Assembly: GCF_001439685.1 (NCBI RefSeq)
Contig: NZ_JYLH01000001.1
Span: 434,001 to 498,000, forward strand
DNA length: 64,000 nucleotides
From: Pseudomonas libanensis
GTDB taxonomy: Bacteria > Pseudomonadota > Gammaproteobacteria > Pseudomonadales > Pseudomonadaceae
Direction of reading: 5' to 3'
Made by a program: the position numbers and the translations under genes. Below, one piece after another: positions 37,896-48,219 of this stretch (positions within the stretch are counted from its first letter, which is position 1; the number at the start of each line of letters is the position of its first letter). The notes below the pieces were generated by a model. That model worked only from the letters and a program-made list of their open reading frames with translations, made no database searches and had not been told where the DNA came from.

Positions 37896-39071
37896 ATGGC
37901 TTGGAATGAGCCGGGTGGCAACTCGAATAATCAGGATCCTTGGGGTGGTAAGCGCCGCAATAATGGCGACCGCAAGGGGCCACCGGATCTCGACGAGGCC
38001 TTCCGAAAGCTGCAGGAAAGCCTGAATGGGTTGTTCGGTGGTGGAAAAAAACGTGGTGGTGACGACGGCGGTCGCACAAGCAAGGGCGGTGGCTATGGCC
38101 TGTTGGGCCTGGGTCTTGTCGTGCTGGCGGCCGTGTGGCTCTACAGTGCGGTATACGTTGTGGACGAGCAGGAGCAGGCCGTGGTGCTGCGTTTCGGCAA
38201 GTACTACGAGACCGTCGGCCCGGGCCTGAATATCTATTTCCCACCGATCGACAAGAAGTACATGGAGAACGTCACGCGTGAGCGGGCGTACACCAAGCAG
38301 GGCCAGATGCTGACCGAAGACGAGAACATCGTCGAAGTGCCGCTGACCGTGCAGTACAAGATCAGCAACCTGCAGGACTTCGTGCTGAACGTCGACCAGC
38401 CGGAAATCAGCCTGCAACACGCAACCGAAAGTGCCCTGCGCCACGTGGTGGGTTCCACCGCCATGGACCAGGTGCTCACCGAAGGTCGTGAATTGATGGC
38501 CAGTGAAATCAAGGAGCGGCTGCAACGCTTCCTCGATACCTATCGCACCGGTATCACCGTCACCCAGGTAAACGTACAGAGCGCAGCGGCACCGCGTGAA
38601 GTGCAGGAAGCCTTTGATGACGTGATCCGCGCCCGTGAAGACGAGCAGCGTTCGCGCAACCAGGCTGAAACCTACGCCAACGGCGTCGTGCCGGAAGCCC
38701 GTGGTCAGGCCCAGCGCATCATCGAGGACGCCAACGGCTACCGCGATGAAGTAGTGTCCCGCGCCAAGGGTGAGGCAGATCGCTTTACCAAGCTGGTGGC
38801 CGAGTACCGCAAGGCGCCGGAAGTCACCCGCGAGCGTCTGTACCTGGACACCATGCAGGAAGTCTTCAGCAACACCAGCAAGGTTCTCGTGACTGGCAGC
38901 AAGGGGGGGCAGAACAACCTGCTGTACTTGCCGCTGGACAAGATGATCGAAGGTGGTCGTAGTGGCACCAGCGCACCGTCTACCGGTTCCAATGCCGCTG
39001 CCAACGAAGCGAGCGCCCGTGCGGCCGCTGACTTGCTGCAACAGCAAACACGTACCAGGGAGAGTCGTTGA
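37896..39071 (+). CDS. hflK: FtsH protease modulator HflK
   Basis: A 391-residue SPFH/prohibitin-family protein that, with HflC, cages the FtsH protease in the inner membrane. A glycine- and asparagine-rich N-terminus (MAWNEPGGNSNNQDPWGG) comes before one membrane helix (GLLGLGLVVLAAVWLYSAVYVV) at about residues 67-88. The band-7 domain follows (EQEQAVVLRFGKYYETVGPGL). The ATG at 37896 has GGAGAG upstream; an open extension of 12 codons is ignored. The TGA overlaps the hflC start. Confidence 0.96.
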   Translation: MAWNEPGGNSNNQDPWGGKRRNNGDRKGPPDLDEAFRKLQESLNGLFGGGKKRGGDDGGRTSKGGGYGLLGLGLVVLAAVWLYSAVYVVDEQEQAVVLRFGKYYETVGPGLNIYFPPIDKKYMENVTRERAYTKQGQMLTEDENIVEVPLTVQYKISNLQDFVLNVDQPEISLQHATESALRHVVGSTAMDQVLTEGRELMASEIKERLQRFLDTYRTGITVTQVNVQSAAAPREVQEAFDDVIRAREDEQRSRNQAETYANGVVPEARGQAQRIIEDANGYRDEVVSRAKGEADRFTKLVAEYRKAPEVTRERLYLDTMQEVFSNTSKVLVTGSKGGQNNLLYLPLDKMIEGGRSGTSAPSTGSNAAANEASARAAADLLQQQTRTRESR

Positions 39072-39937
39072 TGAGCAATAAATCGCTGACCGCCCTGATT
39101 GTGGGCGTCGTCGTGGTCATCGCTGCCTGGAACTGCTTCTACATCGTGGCTCAGACCGAGCGTGCGGTGCTGCTGCAATTCGGTCGCGTGGTCCAGGCGG
39201 ATGTCCAGCCGGGCCTGCATGTGAAAGTCCCCTACGTCAACCAGGTGCGCAAGTTTGACGCCCGCCTGATGACCCTGGATGCACCGACACAGCGCTTCCT
39301 GACCCTGGAAAAGAAAGCCGTGATGGTCGACGCCTACGCCAAGTGGCGCGTCAAGGATGCCGAGCGCTTCTACACCGCGACCTCCGGCCTCAAGCAGATT
39401 GCTGACGAGCGTCTTTCGCGTCGTCTGGAATCGGGCCTGCGTGACCAGTTTGGTAAACGCACCCTGCACGAGGTGGTCTCCGGTGAGCGGGATGCGCTGA
39501 TGGCTGACATCACGCGTTCGCTGAACACCATGGCGGAAAAAGAGCTGGGTATCGAAGTGGTCGATGTCCGGGTCAAGGCGATCGACCTGCCCAAGGAAGT
39601 CAACCGCAGCGTGTTCGAGCGCATGAGCACCGAGCGTGAGCGCGAGGCCCGTGAGCACCGCGCCAAGGGTAACGAGCTGGCAGAGGGTATCCGTGCGGAT
39701 GCCGACCGTCAGCGCCGTGTCCTGCTGGCAGAAGCCTATCGCGAGTCTGAAGAGGCCCGTGGTGATGGTGATGCCCAAGCCGCGGCGATCTACGCCAAGG
39801 CCTACGGCCAGGACCAGGAGTTCTACGCGTTCTACCGTAGCCTGCGCGCCTATCGTGAAAGCTTCGCGAACAAAACCGACGTCATGGTGCTGGACCCAAG
39901 CAGCGACTTCTTCCGCTACCTGGAAAAGTCCAAGTAA
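39071..39937 (+). CDS. hflC: FtsH protease modulator HflC
   Basis: A 288-residue partner of HflK. A single N-terminal membrane helix (ALIVGVVVVIAAWNCFYIV) precedes the band-7 domain (QTERAVLLQFGRVVQADVQPGLHVKVPYVNQV). The C-terminal EAYRESEEARGDGDAQAAAIYAKAYGQDQEFYAFYRSL helix and MVLDPSSDFFRYL end are standard. The ATG overlaps the hflK stop (TGATG). A terminator lies 90 bp downstream. The small DUF2065 gene found after hflC in P. aeruginosa is not seen here. Confidence 0.96.
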   Translation: MSNKSLTALIVGVVVVIAAWNCFYIVAQTERAVLLQFGRVVQADVQPGLHVKVPYVNQVRKFDARLMTLDAPTQRFLTLEKKAVMVDAYAKWRVKDAERFYTATSGLKQIADERLSRRLESGLRDQFGKRTLHEVVSGERDALMADITRSLNTMAEKELGIEVVDVRVKAIDLPKEVNRSVFERMSTEREREAREHRAKGNELAEGIRADADRQRRVLLAEAYRESEEARGDGDAQAAAIYAKAYGQDQEFYAFYRSLRAYRESFANKTDVMVLDPSSDFFRYLEKSK

Positions 39938-40026
39938 CCAGCCTGTAATTCTGTAGGACGCACTCCGTCGGGCGGCTAAAATGCCTGGCGGGGTGCTCCT
40001 TTCAGAAAACGGGTGTATGATGCGGC

Positions 40027-40050
40027 AGCCGGGAAATTCCCGGCTTTTTT
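40027..40050 (+). terminator. Rho-independent terminator after hflC
   Basis: AGCCGGGAA and TTCCCGGCT form a 9-bp stem with almost no loop, followed by TTTTT. It ends the nnrD-to-hflC run and separates it from hisZ. Confidence 0.85.
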
Positions 40051-40230
40051 GCGTCTGCATGTTTGATTCGGCAGGCGTGACAGGTTTTTCGAGGAAAGTG
40101 CCCGACGAGGCCGGTTACAGGCCATTCGTCACGTCGCTCTTGCGCGTGGTTTATGCAGGGGGCGGGTATTTTCTGCTTCACTCAAGGCTCGGCCGAAGGC
40201 TGGCCGCCCGGATCATAGGGGAATGGCGTA

Positions 40231-41418
40231 ATGGCAACGGTAGACCGCTGGCTGCTGCCAGATGGCATCGAAGAAGTACTGCCACCAGAAGCTGCGCGCA
40301 TTGAAATAGCGCGTCGCCAGGTGTTGGATCTGTTCCAGAGCTGGGGTTACGAGTTTGTCGTGACTCCCCATATCGAGTACCTGGAATCCCTGCTGACCGG
40401 CGCGGGCCAGGACCTGGATCTGCGCACCTTCAAGGTCATCGACCCGCAATCGGGCCGGCAGATGGGGTTCCGTGCCGACATCACGCCGCAAGTGGCGCGC
40501 ATCGATGCACACACTCTGCGCCGCGAAGGTCCAAGCCGCCTGTGCTACGCAGGCAGCGTGCTACATGCCCAGCCGCGTGCCTTGTCGTCTTCCCGTAGCC
40601 CGATCCAGTTGGGCGCCGAGTTGTACGGCGATGCCAGCCCGAGCAGCGATGTTGAAGTGATCAGCCTGATGCTGGCCATGCTGCAACTGGCGGATGTGCC
40701 GGATGTCCACATGGACCTAGGGCACGTCGGTATCTATCGCGGCCTGGCCCGTGCGGCCGGCTTGTCCGGCGAAGTAGAGCAGCAACTGTTCGATGCCCTG
40801 CAACGCAAGGCCATCGATGAAGTGATTGCGCTGACCGAGGGTGTACCGGCTGAATTGGCCGACATGCTGCGGGCGCTGGTGGACCTGTGCGGTGGCCGTG
40901 AAGTGCTGGTGGCTGCGCGTGAGCGCCTGGCCAATGCGCCGGCACCGGTATTGGCGGCACTGGATGATGTGCTGGCGATTGCCGAGCGCTTGTCGGCACG
41001 GTTCCCGGAGCTGCCGCTGTATTTTGATCTGGGTGAATTGCGCGGCTACCACTACCACACCGGTGTGGTGTTCGCGGTATTTGTCCCGGGTGTTGGCCAA
41101 GCCATCGCCCAGGGTGGTCGTTATGACGATATCGGCGCTGACTTCGGTCGTGCGCGTCCGGCCACTGGTTTTTCCACCGATTTGAAAACCCTGGTGACCC
41201 TGGGGCGTGCTGAGGTCGAGCTGCCGTCTGGTGGCATCTGGATGCCCGACAGTACGGACGCAGCGCTCTGGCAGCAGGTTTGCCAGTTACGCAGTGAGGG
41301 TCAGCGTGTAGTCCAGGCCTTGCCTGGGCAGCCATTGGCCGCCGCCCGTGAAGCGGACTGCGACCGGCAATTGATTCAGCAGAACGGGCTTTGGCAAGTA
41401 TCGCCACTGGCTTCTTGA
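40231..41418 (+). CDS. hisZ: ATP phosphoribosyltransferase regulatory subunit
   Basis: A 395-residue paralogue of histidyl-tRNA synthetase lacking the anticodon-binding domain. It forms the regulatory half of the hetero-octameric first enzyme of histidine synthesis with short-form HisG. Class II-like segments are visible: [25 protein letters not shown], then YYHTG-like [16 protein letters not shown] and [29 protein letters not shown] lies upstream of the ATG. The order hflC-hisZ-purA is conserved in Pseudomonas. Confidence 0.94.
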   Translation: MATVDRWLLPDGIEEVLPPEAARIEIARRQVLDLFQSWGYEFVVTPHIEYLESLLTGAGQDLDLRTFKVIDPQSGRQMGFRADITPQVARIDAHTLRREGPSRLCYAGSVLHAQPRALSSSRSPIQLGAELYGDASPSSDVEVISLMLAMLQLADVPDVHMDLGHVGIYRGLARAAGLSGEVEQQLFDALQRKAIDEVIALTEGVPAELADMLRALVDLCGGREVLVAARERLANAPAPVLAALDDVLAIAERLSARFPELPLYFDLGELRGYHYHTGVVFAVFVPGVGQAIAQGGRYDDIGADFGRARPATGFSTDLKTLVTLGRAEVELPSGGIWMPDSTDAALWQQVCQLRSEGQRVVQALPGQPLAAAREADCDRQLIQQNGLWQVSPLAS

Positions 41419-42762
<1,344 letters not shown>

Positions 42763-42782
42763 TAAGCTGTTGATGTAAAAAG

Positions 42783-42809
42783 CAAAGGGCTCCTTCGGGA
42801 GCCCTTTGT
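42783..42809 (+). terminator. Rho-independent terminator of purA
   Basis: CAAAGGGCTCC and GGAGCCCTTTG form an 11-bp stem with a TTCG-type loop, starting 20 bp after the purA stop. The tail is short in T (TCG), but the A-rich left flank (TAAAAAG) would give T-rich RNA on the other strand. Confidence 0.8.
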
Positions 42810-42901
42810 CGTAACTGCAGGCCAGGCGGCACGACCCTTGCTGTGTTTCTCTCTTTCGCGGTGCTATCAATTTAATGGCACCCGTGGTGGAGGGATTCCC
42901 G

Positions 42902-44836
42902 ATGTCTGCCGTTCTCTCATTGTTACAAAGCCGGCTGTTGCGGCCGGTCTTCGTTACCCTTGGTATCGCTCTTTTGGTGCAAGTGCTGGTGGCCGTCGCT
43001 CTGACGCGGAGCACGGTCACTGCACTGGAGGCCGATTTGAGCAATCGCCTGGGTATCGACAGCCAGAAGCTGTCTGGCGAATTGGCCCAGGCGGGCAAGG
43101 AAGTCACCTCCAGCCTGGACAGCCTGTCTACCAGCACCCGCCAGCGTCTGACGGCCGGGCTTTCTACGCGCTTGCAGGAAGAACAGAAGCAGCTGCGTGC
43201 GACCCTGGAAAAAGACCTGCAGGACTCTGCCAATGATATGGCGCAATTGTTGGCTTCCGTGGCTCCCCGCGCCATGTGGGACAGTGATGTGCCGACGCTG
43301 TCGGAGTTCGCCCGGCGTGCCCAGCGCAATCCCAATGTATTGTTTGTGGTTTACGACGATGCGGCGGGGGAGCACCTGACCCGTTATCTGAACCGTGAAA
43401 ACCCGATCAACCAGGCCCTGCTGGCAAAGGGCGCAGGTGAGCGTGCCCTGGATAAAGTCCTGGATGCGGCGAAGACAGATCCTTCTGTGTATTACGTCGA
43501 AGCGTCCATCAGCCCCAACGGCGTGGAAATCGGCAAGGTGCGCATGGGGGTGTCGACCGCTGCGGTCGAGGCTGATCTACAGGCATTGGATAAGCGCTTT
43601 GCCGCGCTGATCGCCAGTGGGGATCAATTGGTAGGCGACAGCCTCAAGGGTGCTGCGGCTGATAGTGCCGCCGCCATGGGCGCCAGGCTGCAATCGGCAC
43701 AAGCCACTGCCACCCAGATGACCGCCAATACCGCCAGTGCCGTGCAGGAAGCTGCGGGCACCCTGCGCTGGCGCATCGGCATGGGCCTGGCCTTGGTGGG
43801 GCTTGGCGTATTGCTGCTGATCGCCATCGTACTCGGTCGGCGCGTGGTCAACCGCTTGAAGCTGCTGATCGCGGCGATGGATGACCTGGCGGCAGGCGAG
43901 GGCGATCTCACCAAGCGCGTGCAGATCAACAGCAAGGACGAAATCGGTGACATGGCCTCGGCGGTCAATCGCTTTGTGGATAAGTTGCAACCCATCGTGC
44001 GCGAAGCAGGCGATGTGGCCCAGCGCACCGGTGTTGAAATCGGTGCAATGACGTTGCGCAATGCCGGCGCCGATGCTGCCGCTGGCTTGCAGCGTGATGA
44101 AGTGGCGGAGAGTTTGCGCGCGCTCTCGCAAATGGCCGACGAGGCCCAGGCCGAAAGCCATGCGATGCAGGCGGCGTTGCAACAGGTGGTGGATATTCGC
44201 CAGGCCACGGATGAAAACTCGCGCACTTCGGCCGAAGTCGGCAACTTGATCGAGGCGTTGGCAGGACAGGTCCAGGCCGGTTCCCAGGTCATCGAGCGCC
44301 TGGCCCAGCAAAGCGAGCAGATCGAAGTCGTGCTGACCGTGATCCACGGTATCGCCGAGCAAACTAACCTGCTGGCCCTTAACGCGGCCATTGAAGCAGC
44401 ACGGGCCGGCGAGACCGGTCGCGGTTTTGCGGTGGTGGCGGACGAAGTGCGGGCGCTGGCCAGCAAGACCCAAAGCTCCACTGGTGATATCCAGGCGCAT
44501 ATCGTCGCTTTGCAGCAGGGCGCGCGTGAGGCGGTGGAAACCATCGGCAAGGCTGGGCGCCAGGCCAATGAAGGTTTGCTGGTGCTGCGCGACAGCGTGC
44601 GCCTGCAGCAGACGGTGCAAGCTTCTGTGGAGCAGGTGCATGCGGCGATTGGCCTGGCGACACGAGCGGCCGAGCATCAGGCCCAAGGCGCGCATGCAGT
44701 ACGTGGGCGCGTCGAGGTGATCCATGCCCAGGCCGAGCGTGCGGCGCAAGCGGTGGTGGAGACGACGGCCAGTGGGAAGGTGCTGGATGGGTTGGCGGCG
44801 CAGTTGAAGGCGAGCCTGGGGCAGTTCAGGGCTTGA
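42902..44836 (+). CDS. Methyl-accepting chemotaxis protein
   Basis: A 644-residue chemoreceptor. One membrane helix ([19 protein letters not shown], about residues 17-35) and a second near 292-314 ([19 protein letters not shown]) bracket a periplasmic sensor of about 255 residues that is rich in helix. A HAMP segment follows ([20 protein letters not shown]). The signalling hairpin tip reads [19 protein letters not shown] near residue 487. Ligand is unknown. GGAGGG precedes the ATG. It is a lone receptor with no che genes nearby, not part of the PAO1 gene order here. Confidence 0.9.
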   Translation: MSAVLSLLQSRLLRPVFVTLGIALLVQVLVAVALTRSTVTALEADLSNRLGIDSQKLSGELAQAGKEVTSSLDSLSTSTRQRLTAGLSTRLQEEQKQLRATLEKDLQDSANDMAQLLASVAPRAMWDSDVPTLSEFARRAQRNPNVLFVVYDDAAGEHLTRYLNRENPINQALLAKGAGERALDKVLDAAKTDPSVYYVEASISPNGVEIGKVRMGVSTAAVEADLQALDKRFAALIASGDQLVGDSLKGAAADSAAAMGARLQSAQATATQMTANTASAVQEAAGTLRWRIGMGLALVGLGVLLLIAIVLGRRVVNRLKLLIAAMDDLAAGEGDLTKRVQINSKDEIGDMASAVNRFVDKLQPIVREAGDVAQRTGVEIGAMTLRNAGADAAAGLQRDEVAESLRALSQMADEAQAESHAMQAALQQVVDIRQATDENSRTSAEVGNLIEALAGQVQAGSQVIERLAQQSEQIEVVLTVIHGIAEQTNLLALNAAIEAARAGETGRGFAVVADEVRALASKTQSSTGDIQAHIVALQQGAREAVETIGKAGRQANEGLLVLRDSVRLQQTVQASVEQVHAAIGLATRAAEHQAQGAHAVRGRVEVIHAQAERAAQAVVETTASGKVLDGLAAQLKASLGQFRA

Positions 44837-44853
44837 GGTTGTCTGGACGGGCC

Positions 44854-44939
44854 TCATCGCAGGCAAGCCAGCTCCCACAGTTGACCGAGTTCCAACTTTG
44901 GAATGCAGTTGAGTGTGGGAGCTGGCTTGCCTGCGATAG
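44854..44939. repeat. REPIN between the chemoreceptor and iron permease genes
   Basis: CATCGCAGGCAAGCCAGCTC at 44854 and GAGCTGGCTTGCCTGCGATA ending at 44939 are inverted copies of one REP. They surround a small inner dyad (GTTCCAAC, TTGGAA). The two flanking genes are convergent, the typical REPIN position. Confidence 0.85.
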
Positions 44940-44944
44940 CGGTT

Positions 44945-46498
44945 TCAGCGACTCAGATACATCCGAGTCGTGAGCAGATACACCGGCAACCCCGACACCA
45001 ATATCAACAACGCTGCATAAGGCGCCGCCGCCGCAAACTCCACATTCGAGGTATGTGCCCAAACGGCAGTCGCCAAGGTATTCAGCCCGGTCGGACTGAG
45101 CAGCAAAGTCGCGGTCAACTCCTTCATCGCATCCAGGAACACCAGTGCAAATGCCGCCCCCAACGCCGGGAAGATAATCGGCAGCGTCACCCGACAAAAC
45201 GCACTGAACGACGATGCACCCAACGTGCGTGCCGCCTCTTCCAATTGCGGTGCGGCCTTGTTCAGCGCCGTGCGAATCGGCGCCTGGGCCAAGGGCAAGA
45301 ACAGCAGCGCATACGCGATCAACAGCAACGCCGAGGTCTGGTACAGGCTCGGCACGTAGTGCAGGGCGAAATACACCAGCGTCAGCGCAATCACCAGGCC
45401 GGGCAGGGCATGCAGTAGATAAGGCAGGCGCTCGGCCCAGATCGCCAGCTGACCTTTGTAGCGCACCACCAGCAGTCCCACTGGCACCGCCAGCACCAGG
45501 CACAATGCTGCGCCGCCCAGGGACAGTGCCAGGGAGGACAGCAGCGCCTCACCTATCTCTGCCATCGGAAACGCTGCAGATGAGCCTACGGCCAGCCAGT
45601 AACCGAGCATCCCCAGGGGGATACCGCTGCCAATGATCGCCAGCCCAAGGCAATACACCTGGCCCAAAGGCGTCCATTTGCCCAGCGGGACCTGTCCGGC
45701 ATGTCGCGCCGCACCCTGGCCTATGCGCACGTGCCGGCCTTTGCCGCGCACGCGCAGCTCCAGCCACAGCAAGGTCAGGCACATCACCAGCAGCACCGCC
45801 GAGAGCATCGCGGCATTGGCATTGCTGAATTCCAGTTCGAATTGCTGGTAGATCGCCGTGGTAAAGGTCTGCAGGCCAATGATCGACAACGCGCCGAACT
45901 CCACCAGCATGTGCAGGGCGATCAGCAGCGCCCCGGCCAGCAGCGACGGCCACAGCAGCGGCAAGGTAATGCGCAGGAACACGCCCCAGCGGTTCAGCCC
46001 CAGGGTGCGGGCGGATTCTTCCAGGGACGGGTCAAGGTTGCGCAACGTCGCCGCCACCGGCAGGAATACCAGCGGGTACTTGGACAGGCTCATCACCAGG
46101 ATCGCGCCGCCGAGCCCTTCGAAGTTGGCGCTCAGCGACACCCAGGTAAAGCTGCTGACAAACGCCGGCACGGCAAACGGCAGGCACAGGATCACGCCCC
46201 AGATGCGCCGTCCTGGCAGGTTGCTGCGTTCCAGCAGCCAGGCCAGGGACAGGCCGATTACGCCGCAGGTCAGGGTCACGCCGACCATCAATGCCAGCGT
46301 GTTGCGCAGCAGCCCGAACACATAAGGTCGCCACAGTAGATGCACCGCCTCCGTCCAGCCCGCCTGCCAGGCCTTGAGCCCGACATAGACGAGCGGCAAC
46401 AGGCTCAGGCCAACCAGCAACAGCACGGGCAGCAGCAGCCAGATCGACGGGCGTTTGCGACGGGGGGTGAACCCCGCGACGGAAAGCGATGGGTTCAT
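44945..46498 (-). CDS. Ferric iron-type ABC transporter permease (FbpB/SfuB-like)
   Basis: A 517-residue inner-membrane permease made of two fused BPD_transp_1 domains, each with about six helices. The two EAA loops that dock the ATPase are EESARTLGLNRWGVFLRITL and EEAARTLGASSFSAFCRVTL. This double-domain form is typical of FbpB/HitB-type ferric transporters; thiamine and putrescine-type systems have similar permeases. Its ATG overlaps the stop of the binding-protein gene by 1 bp. No ATPase gene follows before the REPIN, so an ATPase must come from elsewhere. Confidence 0.88.
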   Translation of the reverse strand: MNPSLSVAGFTPRRKRPSIWLLLPVLLLVGLSLLPLVYVGLKAWQAGWTEAVHLLWRPYVFGLLRNTLALMVGVTLTCGVIGLSLAWLLERSNLPGRRIWGVILCLPFAVPAFVSSFTWVSLSANFEGLGGAILVMSLSKYPLVFLPVAATLRNLDPSLEESARTLGLNRWGVFLRITLPLLWPSLLAGALLIALHMLVEFGALSIIGLQTFTTAIYQQFELEFSNANAAMLSAVLLVMCLTLLWLELRVRGKGRHVRIGQGAARHAGQVPLGKWTPLGQVYCLGLAIIGSGIPLGMLGYWLAVGSSAAFPMAEIGEALLSSLALSLGGAALCLVLAVPVGLLVVRYKGQLAIWAERLPYLLHALPGLVIALTLVYFALHYVPSLYQTSALLLIAYALLFLPLAQAPIRTALNKAAPQLEEAARTLGASSFSAFCRVTLPIIFPALGAAFALVFLDAMKELTATLLLSPTGLNTLATAVWAHTSNVEFAAAAPYAALLILVSGLPVYLLTTRMYLSR

Positions 46499-47523
46499 CA
46501 GTTCAGGCCAACGTCACGTTCCAGTTCCAGGGCTTCTTCGGCGTTGCCCAGGTCTGCGGGGGTGACCTTTGGTGGCTGCAGTTCGCTAAATGGCTTGAGG
46601 CCGCGGTTCGATTCCATGCCCTTGCGCAGCGGGTACTCCGCCGACGTGTTGGTGATCACGCGCTGGCCTTCTTCGCTGGCCATGAATGCCAACAATTGCT
46701 GAGCTTCTTTGGGATGCTTGCTGGATTTGAGTGCGGCAGCGGAGGACACGGTGATCAGGCCGCCAGCATCGCCATCAGTGAAATAGTGCAGTTGGGAGTC
46801 CAGGTTGGTTTTTTCCTTTTTCAGAGCGAACCAGTAGTAATTGTTCACCAGCACGGTGGCCACTTCGCCGTTTTCCACGGCCTTGAGGGCGACCATATTG
46901 TTGCTGTACACCTTGCCGAAGGCGCGCAGGCCGGTCAGCCATTCTTCCGCGGCTTCTCGGCCGTGCAGCTTGATGATCGCCACCGCTTGTTCCTGGAACG
47001 CGCCGCTGGTGGGTACGAAGCCGACCTTGCCTTGCCATTCGGGGCCGGCGAAGTCCAATACGGACTTGGGCAGGTCTTTTTCAGCGATCAGTTTTGGGTT
47101 GAAAGCCACGACGCGGGTGCGGGCGGTCACGCCCATCCAATCGCCGTTACGGCCGACGTAATCCTTGGGCAGTACATCCAGGGTGCTGGCATCGATCTTC
47201 GCCAGCAAGCCTTGCTCGCCGAGCTTGTTCAGCGGCGGCGATTCTTCGGTATAGATCACGTCGGCAGGGGAGCGGTCACCTTCTTCGACGACCTGGCTGG
47301 CCAACTGATTGCTGCTGCCTTTACGCACGTTAACGTGAATGCCAGTCTTGGCTTCGAAGGCTTTGGCGAGTTCATCGCCGACTTCCTTGTGTTGGCCGTT
47401 GTACAAGGTCAGGGCGATCTTGTCGGCGGAGTAGGCGGCGGGCGAGAGCAGGGTCAGGCCGAGCAGGGTGAGGCCCAGGCCACGCAGAAGGGATGTCTTG
47501 AGTCGGTTATCGCGGATCATCAT
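46498..47523 (-). CDS. Periplasmic ferric iron-binding protein (FbpA/HitA-like)
   Basis: A 341-residue binding protein with a signal peptide (to about residue 32, ending AAYSA before DKIALTLYNG). The family's paired iron-binding tyrosines are present in NNYYWFAL (Tyr229-Tyr230), and YNGQHKEVGDELAKAFEAKTG with YTEESPPLNKL matches the FbpA fold. Of the tandem ATGs at 47523/47520, the first has AGGA nine bases upstream. A Fur site would be expected, but only a weak dyad (TGCAA...TTGCA) is seen near 47550. It is co-transcribed with the permease. Confidence 0.88.
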   Translation of the reverse strand: MMIRDNRLKTSLLRGLGLTLLGLTLLSPAAYSADKIALTLYNGQHKEVGDELAKAFEAKTGIHVNVRKGSSNQLASQVVEEGDRSPADVIYTEESPPLNKLGEQGLLAKIDASTLDVLPKDYVGRNGDWMGVTARTRVVAFNPKLIAEKDLPKSVLDFAGPEWQGKVGFVPTSGAFQEQAVAIIKLHGREAAEEWLTGLRAFGKVYSNNMVALKAVENGEVATVLVNNYYWFALKKEKTNLDSQLHYFTDGDAGGLITVSSAAALKSSKHPKEAQQLLAFMASEEGQRVITNTSAEYPLRKGMESNRGLKPFSELQPPKVTPADLGNAEEALELERDVGLN

Positions 47524-47633
47524 CCGAAGTGTTCCTCGCTATATGCAACAAATCATTGCAAGGATAAACGATAAAACTTCTCAAGTGCGGATGAGGGGGA
47601 AATCACTGGGGAGTTTTTCTGGCGTCAGAAACG

Positions 47634-47656
47634 AAAAAACCCGCTTTCGCGGGTTT
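47634..47656 (-). terminator. Terminator of the distal tRNA-Leu unit
   Basis: On the minus strand AAACCCGC-GAAA-GCGGGTTT is followed by TTTTCG, 10 bp after the tRNA. The same hairpin follows the second copy. Confidence 0.9.
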
Positions 47657-47666
47657 GATCTGAATT

Positions 47667-47753
47667 TGGTGCCCAGGAGAAGACTCGAACTTCCACGACC
47701 TTGCGATCACCAGCACCTGAAGCTGGCGTGTCTACCAATTTCACCACCTGGGC
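47667..47753 (-). tRNA. tRNA-Leu(CAG), copy 1
   Basis: An 87-nt gene with encoded CCA. The acceptor stem GCCCAGG pairs with CCTGGGC. The anticodon stem CCAGC/GCTGG holds the loop TTCAGGT, anticodon CAG. A long variable arm (TGATCGCAAGGTC region) marks class II leucine tRNA, and the T arm carries GTTCGAGTC. The sequence is identical or nearly so to the copy 241 bp away. Confidence 0.95.
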
Positions 47754-47788
47754 ATTATCGAACAACGTTGCCGCTGTCGATGGGGCGA

Positions 47789-47817
47789 ACTATACGGCGG
47801 GCTTTTTAATCTGTAAA
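47789..47817 (-). promoter_or_regulatory. Promoter of tRNA-Leu copy 1
   Basis: On the minus strand, -35 TTTACA (47817-47812) and -10 TATAGT (47794-47789) have a 17-bp spacer. The start point would be about 30 bp before the mature tRNA end. Confidence 0.8.
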
Positions 47818-47872
47818 CCCCTGATTTGAAAAATATAAATCAATTTTTTCGTTAAAAATCAAAGGTCTGAAA

Positions 47873-47897
47873 CGAAAAAACCCGCTTTCGCGGGTTT
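47873..47897 (-). terminator. Terminator of the proximal tRNA-Leu unit
   Basis: A second copy of the AAACCCGC-GAAA-GCGGGTTT hairpin with the same T-run, just after tRNA copy 2 and before the promoter of copy 1. Confidence 0.9.
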
Positions 47898-47907
47898 GAT
47901 CTGAATT

Positions 47908-47994
47908 TGGTGCCCAGGAGAAGACTCGAACTTCCACGACCTTGCGATCACCAGCACCTGAAGCTGGCGTGTCTACCAATTTCACCACCTGGGC
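47908..47994 (-). tRNA. tRNA-Leu(CAG), copy 2
   Basis: A second 87-nt class II tRNA with the anticodon loop TTCAGGT and the same arms as copy 1. Together with its promoter and terminator it is a 241-bp tandem duplication, so each copy is a separate transcription unit. Confidence 0.95.
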
Positions 47995-48029
47995 ATTATC
48001 TAACAACGTTGCCGTCGTCGATGGCGCGC

Positions 48030-48058
48030 ACTATACGGAGCGATATTTGCGCTGTAAA
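48030..48058 (-). promoter_or_regulatory. Promoter of tRNA-Leu copy 2
   Basis: On the minus strand, TTTACA (48058-48053) and TATAGT (48035-48030) are 17 bp apart, exactly as in copy 1. The spacer sequence differs between the copies while both hexamers are kept, which supports function. Confidence 0.8.
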
Positions 48059-48219
48059 CCCCTGCCATGAAAAAAGCCTGGAAAATTTCGCCAGTGGTCG
48101 TGCAAGGTGCGCGCCGGGGGTCGCGAAAGGCTTTTAAACGCTTGTTGATACCTGAAATTTCCCGTTTCAATACGCGTATGCCAAACTAACCCACATATAG
48201 ACAAGGTGAAAACTCTCTA

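Noticed and set aside
36267..39047. A 926-codon open frame on the minus strand opposite hflX and hflK
   Set aside because: It is the GC-rich shadow of hfq, hflX and hflK. The composition is low-complexity His/Gln/Arg-rich and no domain is recognisable.
39981..40304. A 107-codon plus-strand frame across the hflC terminator into hisZ
   Set aside because: It spans the terminator, has no good ribosome binding site and overlaps hisZ in another frame.
47524..47633. Fur box upstream of the iron-binding protein gene
   Set aside because: Only a short TGCAA...TTGCA dyad is present near 47550, too far from the GATAATGATAATCATTATC consensus to call.
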